7,204 nucleotides of DNA, from the NCBI GenBank assembly GCA_002774315.1, contig PEYP01000006.1, positions 1 through 7,204 on the forward strand. Direction: 5' to 3'. Under the pieces are notes generated by a model. That model did no database searches. It was not told the DNA's origin and worked only from the letters and a program-made list of their open reading frames with translations. The stretch comes from Candidatus Stahliibacteriota bacterium CG08_land_8_20_14_0_20_40_26 (GTDB taxonomy: Bacteria; Hydrothermota; UBA3073). The translations under genes were made by a program, and so were the position numbers. Shown piece by piece: positions 1 through 5,531 of the stretch; positions within the stretch are counted from its first letter, which is position 1, and the number at the start of each line of letters is the position of its first letter.

Positions 1-542
1 TTCCATTCTTGGAAATCCTGATAGTTATACTTATTATTTTACTGGTATATCTACTGGGCAGACCGCAATATACTGCCGCAAAAAGAACTACAAATGATTA
101 TACTGTTTATAGTAATATGTATACATTGAAGGCTGCAGTGGAGAACTACGCCGCTTACAATGTGGGTACCTTTCCTACAACTGCTTTCCAGATACAGGAA
201 TATCTTTCCATACTTGGTCAGGAAATTATAAATCCTTACACGAACGAGGAGATTCATTTCCCCGAGATCGTGCTTTTACCTGAGGGAGATACCACAATTA
301 CCGAAGGGGATGTGATAATATTCACCTACGACTTCAAGGAGGAACCGAAAGAGACAAACGAGGACTCAAAAAACGGCAGGATGAGGGGAATGTCTGGTGG
401 ACTTGCTTATGGTTGTTATATTCCACCCGGAGATAGTGTGGCAAGGATATACGGTATAATCGGATTTGACGGAGACGGAAAGCCTATTGCTGACCGTAAC
501 CCCTCAGGAGTAATCGAATTAAGGGTACTGGTGGACTCGTGA
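1..542 (+). CDS. Type IV pilin-like / type II secretion pseudopilin (5' end outside window)
   Basis: The protein begins at the window edge within the class III signal/transmembrane helix. Reading the open frame back from the TTG at 9 gives P-F-L-E followed by I-L-I-V-I-L-I-I-L-L-V. If the split codon at position 1 is residue 1 of the mature pilin, Glu falls at +5 and Pro at +22 (in G-R-P-Q-Y), the canonical pilin positions. The start codon and prepilin leader with its cleavage Gly therefore lie just upstream, and the TTG at 9 is not the start. The remaining ~150 residues are a soluble head with N-P-Y-T-N near residue 76 and a C-terminal G-F-D-G-D-G-K segment like the loops of GspG-type pseudopilins. 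Such proteins are processed by PilD peptidase and assembled in the inner membrane into pili or T2SS pseudopili. No other pilus gene is visible, so the system cannot be named. No strong terminator follows. Confidence 0.8.
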   Translation, partial: PFLEILIVILIILLVYLLGRPQYTAAKRTTNDYTVYSNMYTLKAAVENYAAYNVGTFPTTAFQIQEYLSILGQEIINPYTNEEIHFPEIVLLPEGDTTITEGDVIIFTYDFKEEPKETNEDSKNGRMRGMSGGLAYGCYIPPGDSVARIYGIIGFDGDGKPIADRNPSGVIELRVLVDS

Positions 543-570
543 TAAAAGAGCAAAATGTAAGTTGGGACAC

Positions 571-582
571 AGAACCGGTTCT
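571..582. repeat. Perfect 12-bp palindrome AGAACCGGTTCT
   Basis: This is a self-complementary 12-mer 29 bp after the pilin stop and 12 bp upstream of the proposed accD -35 box. It has no loop and no U-tract, so it is unlikely to be an intrinsic terminator. Its position would suit an operator, but no regulator is identified. Confidence 0.35.
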
Positions 583-593
583 TATTAAATCTT

Positions 594-621
594 TTGCCAG
601 ACTAACAGTATATAGTATGAT
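594..621 (+). promoter_or_regulatory. Candidate sigma-70-type promoter for accD
   Basis: TTGCCA (594-599, 5 of 6 to TTGACA) and TATGAT (616-621, 5 of 6 to TATAAT) are separated by 16 bp. Transcription would start near 628, leaving an accD leader of about 78 nt. This is the best promoter match I see in the 163-bp gap between the pilin gene and accD. Such matches occur by chance in A/T-rich DNA, so it remains a prediction. Confidence 0.45.
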
Positions 622-680
622 CATCTACATTAATTTGTACTAACCCGCCACAGGTACATGACATCCCTATAGAATTTTAT

Positions 681-693
681 CTACCAAGGGTAG
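681..693 (+). promoter_or_regulatory. Small hairpin overlapping the only SD-like sequence of accD
   Basis: CTACC-AAG-GGTAG is a perfect 5-bp stem with a 3-nt loop. The nearest Shine-Dalgarno-like string, AAGGG (686-690), lies in its loop and 3' arm and ends 15 nt before the accD ATG, which is long for normal spacing. The hairpin could limit accD translation, or be a degenerate relative of the TCTACC/GGTAGA palindrome near 4580. Both ideas are weak. Confidence 0.25.
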
Positions 694-705
694 TATATAA
701 GAATT

Positions 706-1521
706 ATGTTTTTTCGACGAAAAAAACCAAGGCCCGAAGTAAAGAAAGAGATTCCAGACGGACTCTGGATTAAATGTGATTCATGTGGGGAGATACTTTA
801 CAGAAAAGAACTTGCAAAGAGGCTATGGATATGTGAAAAGTGTGGATACCATTTTAAAATAGACTCAAAGAAATATATATCCATATTGACGGATGAATTT
901 AAGGAACTCTTTTCTGAACTTTCTCCTGCAAATCCGCTCGGGTTTGAGGACTATATCGAGAAGCTTGAAAAGGACCACAGGAAGACAGGGTTAAAAGACG
1001 CTATAATATCTGGAGAGGCGAAGATTGGGCATCACAGCGTTGTTTTCTCCTGTATGGACTTCTATTTCCGAGGTGGAAGCATGGGATCTGTAGTAGGAGA
1101 AAAGGTAAAATTGGCCATCCTTCACGCGATAAATAAGAAAATTCCCCTCGTTGTAGTATGTGCGTCAGGAGGGGCAAGGATGCAGGAGGGCATACTATCG
1201 CTTATGCAAATGGCTAAAACATCTGCTACACTGAATCTTCTTGCAGATGCGAAAATTCCCTATATAAGTGTATTAACAAATCCCACAACAGCCGGTGTTA
1301 TGGCATCCTATGCGTCGCTTGGAGACATAGTCGTTGCAGAGCCGGGTGCGTTGATAGGATTTGCAGGGCCAAGAGTTATAAAGGATACTGTAAGGGAGGA
1401 ACTGCCAGCCGGTTTCCAAACAGCGGAATTCCTGTTGGAACATGGGCTACTGGACGCAGTGGTTCCAAGAGACAGATTGAAGGAGACGATAATCAAAATA
1501 CTTGATTTTTTCAACAGTTAA
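706..1521 (+). CDS. accD: Acetyl-CoA carboxylase carboxyltransferase subunit beta
   Basis: AccD pairs with AccA to form the carboxyltransferase that moves CO2 from biotinyl-AccB to acetyl-CoA, giving malonyl-CoA, the first committed step of fatty-acid synthesis in the cytoplasm. The 271-aa product has the N-terminal four-cysteine zinc ribbon (C24, C27, C43, C46) and a crotonase-fold core. Core signatures are M-G-S-V-V-G (126-131), A-S-G-G-A-R-M-Q-E (153-161), S-L-M-Q-M-A-K-T-S-A (165-174) and I-G-F-A-G-P-R-V-I (about 217-225). It is slightly shorter than E. coli AccD (about 304 aa) but complete at both ends. ATG 706 is the first start after an in-frame stop at 691. At residues 194-197 the sequence is T-T-A-G where E. 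coli has a Gly pair (T-M-G-G). accA is not adjacent, so the complex must be encoded at two loci. Family assignment is secure. Confidence 0.97.
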   Translation: MFFRRKKPRPEVKKEIPDGLWIKCDSCGEILYRKELAKRLWICEKCGYHFKIDSKKYISILTDEFKELFSELSPANPLGFEDYIEKLEKDHRKTGLKDAIISGEAKIGHHSVVFSCMDFYFRGGSMGSVVGEKVKLAILHAINKKIPLVVVCASGGARMQEGILSLMQMAKTSATLNLLADAKIPYISVLTNPTTAGVMASYASLGDIVVAEPGALIGFAGPRVIKDTVREELPAGFQTAEFLLEHGLLDAVVPRDRLKETIIKILDFFNS

Positions 1522-1532
1522 CGTAAGAAACA

Positions 1533-1559
1533 ACCACTAAGGCACCAAGAACACCAGAA
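1533..1559. repeat. CACCAAG-type degenerate short repeat
   Basis: The segment AAGGCACCAAGAACACCAGA shows two near-copies of CACCAAGA/CACCAGAA at about 9-bp spacing just after accD. I recall similar strings scattered between genes in several environmental bacteria, but this cannot be verified here. It looks like non-coding filler and no function is proposed. Confidence 0.35.
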
Positions 1560-1582
1560 TTTATCCCAGATAACGCCTTAAA

Positions 1583-1852
1583 AATGACTAATGACCAATT
1601 TCTAATGTCTAATCAAATCCCAATGACTAATGACCAAATATGTGTGAGAGACATCTCGCATATGAGCCGTATGGCCTGGTGCCGATAATCGAGGTCGGCC
1701 TGCCTGACGGTAGGCAGGGAGATCTCTCCCACAAGTTGATCTCCAAAGGTAGGAATCTCCCACAGCAAAAGGCAAAGGATAGATACCAAGAGATCATTGG
1801 ACATTCTGGCATTAGACATTGATTAGACATTTGTCATTAGAAATTAGACATT
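1583..1852. repeat. Fold-back element with imperfect ~30-55 bp inverted arms
   Basis: The left arm contains a perfect 16-bp direct repeat, AATGACTAATGACCAA, at 1583-1598 and 1622-1637. The right arm is its inverse: 1590-1607 matches the reverse complement of 1835-1852 at 16 of 18 positions, and 1604-1616 matches that of 1819-1831 at 13 of 13. These blocks are collinear, so a transcript could fold into a long interrupted stem around a ~200-nt centre. The size and shape resemble a miniature inverted-repeat element, or two oppositely oriented arrays of the same unit. No transposase and no clear target-site duplication are visible. Confidence 0.65.
1699..1718. repeat. Palindromic repeat, copy 1 (inverted)
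   Basis: CCTGCCTGACGGTAGGCAGG has a perfect 7-bp stem (CCTGCCT/AGGCAGG) and a 6-nt loop. Read on the minus strand it is CCTGCCTACCGTCAGGCAGG, matching the two copies at 4572 and 4651. It is followed by a second, overlapping inverted repeat, GGGAGA-TC-TCTCCC (1717-1730). It behaves like a REP-type dispersed palindrome. Confidence 0.7.
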
Positions 1853-1861
1853 GACCTCGTT

Positions 1862-3136
1862 ATGAGTATAAAACCGAACATTGCAAAGGCTATTATATTT
1901 AGACTGGGTGAGTCTGGAACCCCTCCGGAGTTTGGGTTGGATTCATTTACCGTTGGGCTTGAGCCATATCTCTCTGTCCTTGAGAACGAATATCTGGATT
2001 CGATTCTTAAGATGGGAATGTCCACATTTAAACTTGTTGTTGGCTCATACGGTGGTGGGAAAACACACTTTTTATACTGTGTCAGAGATCTTGCATGGCA
2101 GTGTAGATATGTAGTGAGTTATATTCCCCTCTCTCCTACGGAATGCCCATTTGACAGACTCGATCTTGTCTATAAGAGAATTGTCCAAAATCTCACTTGT
2201 CCTCCATCGTCTTTTGAGAGTCTTGTGAACCCCACAGATAGAGGTATTGAAGCGCTCTTACGGGTGTGGTATGCAGATGTATCCGAGAAACTTGGAGGCA
2301 GAGAAGAGAAGGATGAATATTTGAAAGGGCTATCCGGAATTGAGAGCACGAGCTTTCTTCTCGGGATAAAGCATAGTTTCATAGCATTAGATAAAGGAGA
2401 TGAGGAAGAATTCAGTGATATTATTAGATGGTTCACCGGAGAGTCTATAGAGGACTTATCCAGATTTGGCGTCACTGAAAACCTCACGCAACAGACTGCA
2501 TTCAGGCTTCTTCGTTCTCTTCTTCAATTTATGAGACTTATAGGGTATTCAGGTATCGTTCTCCTGTTTGATGAGGCAGAACGGGCAGTATCAATAGCCG
2601 GTTCAAAGGCGGAGAAAAGAGCACTTGACAATCTCCGTCAGCTCATAGATGAGTGTGGCAATTCAAGATTCCCGAGTTCTATGGTGCTTTATGCAATTCC
2701 AGATGTATATCAACTTCTTGACAAACAAGGAGATGTATATGAGGCATTAAAACAGCGGCTTGAGGGAATATTCTCTACAATAAATCCGTCGGGTGTGAGG
2801 ATAGATCTCGAGCAGATTGGTATGGAGCCTACCGATTTTTTAAGAACAGTTGGAGAAAGATTGGGAAAATTGTATAAGAATGCCTATAGTATGGATATTA
2901 ATGACTACGCTATCAAGCATTCAGCAGAGGTTCTTGCAGAGGTGAGTTACAGGGAGAGGTACGGGGATATTGGGTATCGCAGGATATTTGTAAAAACCTT
3001 TATTCAGGCATTACATTCACTGAGAAGCGACCCCCGCAGGATTTTAAACGAAAAACTCGCAGAGGCACTTATAAGGGGAAGTATAAAATCAATAGAAAAT
3101 GGGGATAGAGAGATATCAGACAAAGAAGAATATTAA
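1862..3136 (+). CDS. BrxC/BrxD-type (DUF2791) P-loop ATPase, first of pair
   Basis: This 424-aa protein has Walker A at residues 61-68 (G-S-Y-G-G-G-K-T, followed by H-F-L) and Walker B at 232-240 (I-V-L-L-F-D-E-A-E). The N-terminal block (R-L-G-E-S-G-T-P-P, then F-T-V-G-L-E) and the long segment between the motifs fit my memory of the BREX ATP-binding family once called DUF2791. A C-terminal block, G-Y-R-R-I-F-V-K-T-F-I-Q-A-L (371-384), recurs in the next protein. There is no signal peptide or membrane segment, so it should be cytosolic. BrxD-type ATPases belong to type 2 BREX defence loci next to a helicase, but no such partner is in this window. ATG 1862 is the only usual start codon after an in-frame stop at 1838. 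No Shine-Dalgarno sequence precedes it, and a repeat ends 10 bp upstream. The ATPase fold is secure; a defence role is inference. Confidence 0.85.
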   Translation: MSIKPNIAKAIIFRLGESGTPPEFGLDSFTVGLEPYLSVLENEYLDSILKMGMSTFKLVVGSYGGGKTHFLYCVRDLAWQCRYVVSYIPLSPTECPFDRLDLVYKRIVQNLTCPPSSFESLVNPTDRGIEALLRVWYADVSEKLGGREEKDEYLKGLSGIESTSFLLGIKHSFIALDKGDEEEFSDIIRWFTGESIEDLSRFGVTENLTQQTAFRLLRSLLQFMRLIGYSGIVLLFDEAERAVSIAGSKAEKRALDNLRQLIDECGNSRFPSSMVLYAIPDVYQLLDKQGDVYEALKQRLEGIFSTINPSGVRIDLEQIGMEPTDFLRTVGERLGKLYKNAYSMDINDYAIKHSAEVLAEVSYRERYGDIGYRRIFVKTFIQALHSLRSDPRRILNEKLAEALIRGSIKSIENGDREISDKEEY

Positions 3137-4490
3137 AAGTGTGACCCATCCATTCTTCGGCAAGGGTGAGGTTCTGGGGGAGAGGTGGAACGGACAGGAG
3201 CTCCTTGTTCACTTCCGTATAGGAATAACCGTGTGGATTCCAGTCTCCAGACTGTCAATAGACAGAAAAAGAGAAATTAGAACGCCGGTTGTGAAGAGGC
3301 CTCCCAGAATTGGTGACTACGGAAAAAGAAAGATACTGGAGGCATTCAAACTCGGTATCGTGCCGCATAGGAGTGTTCTTGATTTTACATATGGCAGGGA
3401 AGAAGAGGTAGAGAAGATAAACAATGCCCTTTTGAGGGCAGGAAAGAATGGAGGGGGATGTATGATAGTAGAAGGTGAATACGGTGCGGGAAAGACCCAC
3501 TTCCTTGATTACATATATCTTTGTGCATTAAATGCGGGATTTGCAGTAAGCAAGGCTTCTCTGGACCCATTCGATGTTACGCCGTATAAACCAAGAAGAG
3601 TATATAGAGAGCTCACATCGTCATTTCTTTACAGAAACGGCAAAGAAAAGGGATTCCGGGATTTCGTATCAGAGGTTATCAAGAGTGATATCCTTAAGGA
3701 TAACAGATTCTTTTGTCCATTTGAGGATATGAATACTGTAGATGAAGGACTCTGGGACTGGATAGAAGGCGAACCTAATCCCAGATGGTGGTTATCAAAG
3801 AGCAAAAAGACAAGAAGACTTCCATTGCTCCCTTCATTTTCCACATCGGCGGATAATTATTGTTATATTTTGAGCTCTCTTGGTTGGGCTTCAAGGAAAC
3901 TGGGCAAGAAAGGACTTGTTGTACTCATAGATGAGGCAGAAACGCTGTTTCATCTGTGGTGGAAAACAGTTGCTGTGGAAAAGGGAATCAATCTTCTGAG
4001 AGGGCTTGCCCTCACGGCATTGAACCGTTTGCCTGACAATATTGAGGGGAAAATTTTCAAAGACGAGGTAATAGATGCTACTGTTGAGGATCTTGGGGAG
4101 ATACGGGTTATACACAGAGGAATCAGGAGTTGTATGACGCCGTATATCTACAGGAAACCGTCGGGTATATTTCTGGTACTTGCATTTACCCCCACGGTTG
4201 CATCCATATACAGGGATGATATTCTTGAACTTCTTGAAAGGGGAGTGGGATTTATATCACTGAAGAGATTGCCGAAGAGTGCGTATGACGAGATGTTTTA
4301 CAGACTTGTGGATATATACAGGGCATCCTTCCTTAAAATCAGCATGACTGAGAAGAAAACGGAGGAGTTGAAGAGGATTCTCTTACCATTTTCAGAAAGG
4401 GGGATAAGAACATTTCTGAAGGCGACAATAGATGCCCTTGATATCATCCGTCATTATTCCGACGTGGATCTACAGAGGTTATTAGATTGA
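3099..4490 (+). CDS. BrxC/BrxD-type (DUF2791) P-loop ATPase with N-terminal Tudor/SH3-like domain
   Basis: The 463-aa product has two parts. Residues ~13-54 (V-T-H-P-F-F-G-K-G-E-V-L, then L-L-V-H-F and W-I-P-V-S-R-L) look like the small beta-barrel at the C-terminus of UvrD/PcrA helicases (V-R-H-P-K-F-G-x-G). Residues ~75-451 form the ATPase: Walker A at 126-133 (G-E-Y-G-A-G-K-T), Walker B at 273-281 (L-V-V-L-I-D-E-A-E), a tryptophan-rich stretch (W219, W221, W230, W231), and a C-terminal G-I-R-T-F-L-K-A-T-I-D-A-L (435-447) echoing the upstream protein. The reading frame overlaps the previous gene by 38 bp, which suggests coupled expression. ATG 3099 is the first start after a stop at 3093. 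AGGGGAA at 3074-3080 is an SD-like string but 18 nt away. GTG 3141 is an alternative that would shorten the N-terminus by 14 residues. The two proteins probably work together, perhaps as a mixed oligomer; the substrate is unknown. Confidence 0.85.
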   Translation: MGIERYQTKKNIKSVTHPFFGKGEVLGERWNGQELLVHFRIGITVWIPVSRLSIDRKREIRTPVVKRPPRIGDYGKRKILEAFKLGIVPHRSVLDFTYGREEEVEKINNALLRAGKNGGGCMIVEGEYGAGKTHFLDYIYLCALNAGFAVSKASLDPFDVTPYKPRRVYRELTSSFLYRNGKEKGFRDFVSEVIKSDILKDNRFFCPFEDMNTVDEGLWDWIEGEPNPRWWLSKSKKTRRLPLLPSFSTSADNYCYILSSLGWASRKLGKKGLVVLIDEAETLFHLWWKTVAVEKGINLLRGLALTALNRLPDNIEGKIFKDEVIDATVEDLGEIRVIHRGIRSCMTPYIYRKPSGIFLVLAFTPTVASIYRDDILELLERGVGFISLKRLPKSAYDEMFYRLVDIYRASFLKISMTEKKTEELKRILLPFSERGIRTFLKATIDALDIIRHYSDVDLQRLLD

Positions 4491-4571
4491 GTAGAGCGTA
4501 AGGCGTAAAGAGTAGGACACAAGGAGTAGCCGCAAGCTTTAGTGGTTGTGCAAAAACAACTGTGCAGCAAG

Positions 4572-4591
4572 CCTGTCTACCGGCAGGTAGA
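4572..4591. repeat. Palindromic repeat, copy 2
   Basis: CCTGTCTACCGGCAGGTAGA has a perfect 6-bp stem, TCTACC/GGTAGA, with loop GGCA; it can also pair CCTG with CAGG. It matches the consensus of the copies at 1699 (reverse strand) and 4651 and lies 81 bp after the second ATPase stop. Confidence 0.65.
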
Positions 4592-4650
4592 TTGGAGTTA
4601 ATCCGTAAGGATTTTAGATAAAAGGCTTACGCCTTAATTCCAAAGGCTTA

Positions 4651-4668
4651 CCTGCCTACCGCAGGCAG
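4651..4668. repeat. Palindromic repeat, copy 3
   Basis: CCTGCCTACCGCAGGCAG has a perfect 6-bp stem, CTGCCT/AGGCAG, with loop ACCGC. It lacks one loop base relative to copy 1. It sits 21 bp beyond the stop codon of the minus-strand binding-protein gene, so it could act as a transcript-end hairpin for that gene, although no U-tract follows on that strand. Confidence 0.65.
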
Positions 4669-4689
4669 TGGGCGGTTAATTTTACCTCG

Positions 4690-5529
4690 TCATAATTCGC
4701 CATAGATGGCGTATGTCATTGTCTTTATTCCTTCTATTACTCTCGGTCCAGGTCGTAAAAGCAGGTTCAGATCTACATCTTCTATAATCCTGCCGTTTTT
4801 TACCGCCTCTATCTCCTTCCATCCTATCCGTGTTTTGGGATCTGTGCCATTATCATGTGCTATTATGATAACATCTGGATTACTGTTTACCACAAGTTCC
4901 TGTGAGATGACAGGATAGGGAGAATCTATATCAGATGTTATGTTTATGCCTCCTGCCTCATCTATCAACTCGTTTATGAAACTTCTTTTTCCTATGGTTA
5001 TGAGAGGATTTTCAGATAGTTCAAAAAATACGGTTCTTTTTTCCTTACGGACATTCGCTAATTTCCTGATTTTCTCCAGTTCATTTTTCAATGAATCTAC
5101 GAGTGTAAGTGCTTCGTCTTCTTTGCCGATTATGTTTCCTACCTCTATAATAGCACCGAATATCTCATCTATACTCTTTGGTGTAATAATTATGACCTCA
5201 ATACCGAGACTTTCGAGAGGTTTCTGAAATCTTTCCTGTTCACCACTCTCAACGAATACAATATCAGGAGAAAGTGCGTATATTCTTTCGAAATTCGGCG
5301 ACGAAAATCTTCCCACTATGGGTTTATCAATATCTTCTGGATACCCTTCAGGATCAACAACTCCAACGAGGGCGTTTTCTCCACCGAGCGCGTATACGAT
5401 TTCTGTCACACTAGGGACAAGTGAAACAGTCTTTGGTGGTATACTTCCACCGCACAGGCAAAGAGGAAAGAGAAGGATACAGAAATCCGTCAGCTGACGG
5501 AAAGGTAATTTTTTGATACTATAAATCAT
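4690..5529 (-). CDS. BtuF/FepB-type periplasmic substrate-binding protein
   Basis: The 279-aa protein is a Peripla_BP_2 family member, the receptor of ABC importers for cobalamin, haem or iron-siderophore complexes. Signs are V-S-L-V-P-S-V-T-E-I-V-Y-A-L-G (35-49), V-G-V-V-D-P-E-G-Y-P (55-64), S-P-D-I-V-F-V (87-93), a long linking helix with K/E-rich sequence (~120-165) and the terminal R-P-G-P-R-V-I-E-G (259-267). The N-terminus has K6-K7 and a hydrophobic run (16-26) ending L-C-L-C-G-G. Export is likely, and lipidation at C24 or C26 is possible, but the residue before each Cys is Leu, which is atypical of a lipobox. ATG 5529 starts 2 nt after the stop of the upstream gene, implying translational coupling; its own SD is weak. 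Permease and ATPase genes are absent here. The ligand cannot be assigned; cobalamin is most plausible from the sequence style. A 16-bp palindrome interrupts codons 10-15. Confidence 0.88.
   Translation of the reverse strand: MIYSIKKLPFRQLTDFCILLFPLCLCGGSIPPKTVSLVPSVTEIVYALGGENALVGVVDPEGYPEDIDKPIVGRFSSPNFERIYALSPDIVFVESGEQERFQKPLESLGIEVIIITPKSIDEIFGAIIEVGNIIGKEDEALTLVDSLKNELEKIRKLANVRKEKRTVFFELSENPLITIGKRSFINELIDEAGGINITSDIDSPYPVISQELVVNSNPDVIIIAHDNGTDPKTRIGWKEIEAVKNGRIIEDVDLNLLLRPGPRVIEGIKTMTYAIYGEL
5486..5501. repeat. Perfect 16-bp palindrome inside the binding-protein gene
   Basis: TCCGTCAGCTGACGGA is fully self-complementary and encodes F-R-Q-L-T-D on the minus strand, between the basic and hydrophobic parts of the signal peptide. 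It shares the 7-mer CTGACGG with the loop region of the palindrome at 1699. A perfect 16-bp palindrome at this point is unlikely by chance and may be an inserted repeat unit. Confidence 0.6.
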
Positions 5530-5531
5530 TT

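Larger units (their letters stand above)
1522..1861. other. 340-bp gene-free stretch between accD and the ATPase pair
   Basis: I see no credible gene. Short open frames on both strands run through the repeats and resemble no family I know. Contents in order: a CACCAAG-type short repeat; a left array of AATGACTAATGACC-like units; a core of about 160 bp with a 20-bp palindrome and two TCTCCCACA 9-mers (1725-1733, 1756-1764); and an inverted right array ending 10 bp before the ATPase start codon. No accD terminator and no clear promoter for the ATPases were found. Confidence 0.7.
4491..4689. other. Convergent repeat-rich spacer
   Basis: No gene is seen. The spacer holds a 10-bp inverted repeat (TAAGGCGTAA 4499-4508; TTACGCCTTA 4627-4636), a direct repeat AAAGGCTTAC (4621-4630 and 4642-4651), two palindromic units described separately, and two small perfect hairpins: AATCC-GTAA-GGATT (4600-4613, then TT) and AAGGC-TTAC-GCCTT (4622-4635). 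The first hairpin with its short T run could be a weak terminator for the ATPase operon. No strong terminator is visible for either converging gene. Confidence 0.6.

Noticed and set aside
1640..1822. 60-codon plus-strand open frame and overlapping minus-strand frames in the accD-ATPase gap
   Set aside because: They run straight through the inverted-repeat arms and the palindrome, have no RBS, and resemble no known family. They are best read as repeat DNA.
4600..4615. Intrinsic terminator for the ATPase operon
   Set aside because: The stem is only 5 bp with two G-C pairs and at most a short T run. It is too weak to call as a terminator and is recorded only within the spacer description.
1699..4668. 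CRISPR array from the repeated palindromes
   Set aside because: There are only three degenerate ~20-bp copies, in two spacers about 2.9 kb apart, with no regular spacing.
1854..4690. Shared ACCTCGT heptamer at 1854-1860 and 4684-4690 as a target-site duplication around the ATPase pair
   Set aside because: The left copy lies between the fold-back element and the start codon and the right copy lies at the receptor gene's stop codon. They do not sit at matching outer borders, and 7 bp can match by chance.
4706..5227. Plus-strand open frames of 70 and 95 codons opposite the binding-protein gene
   Set aside because: Antisense shadows of a clear Peripla_BP_2 gene with low-complexity Ser/Phe-rich translations.
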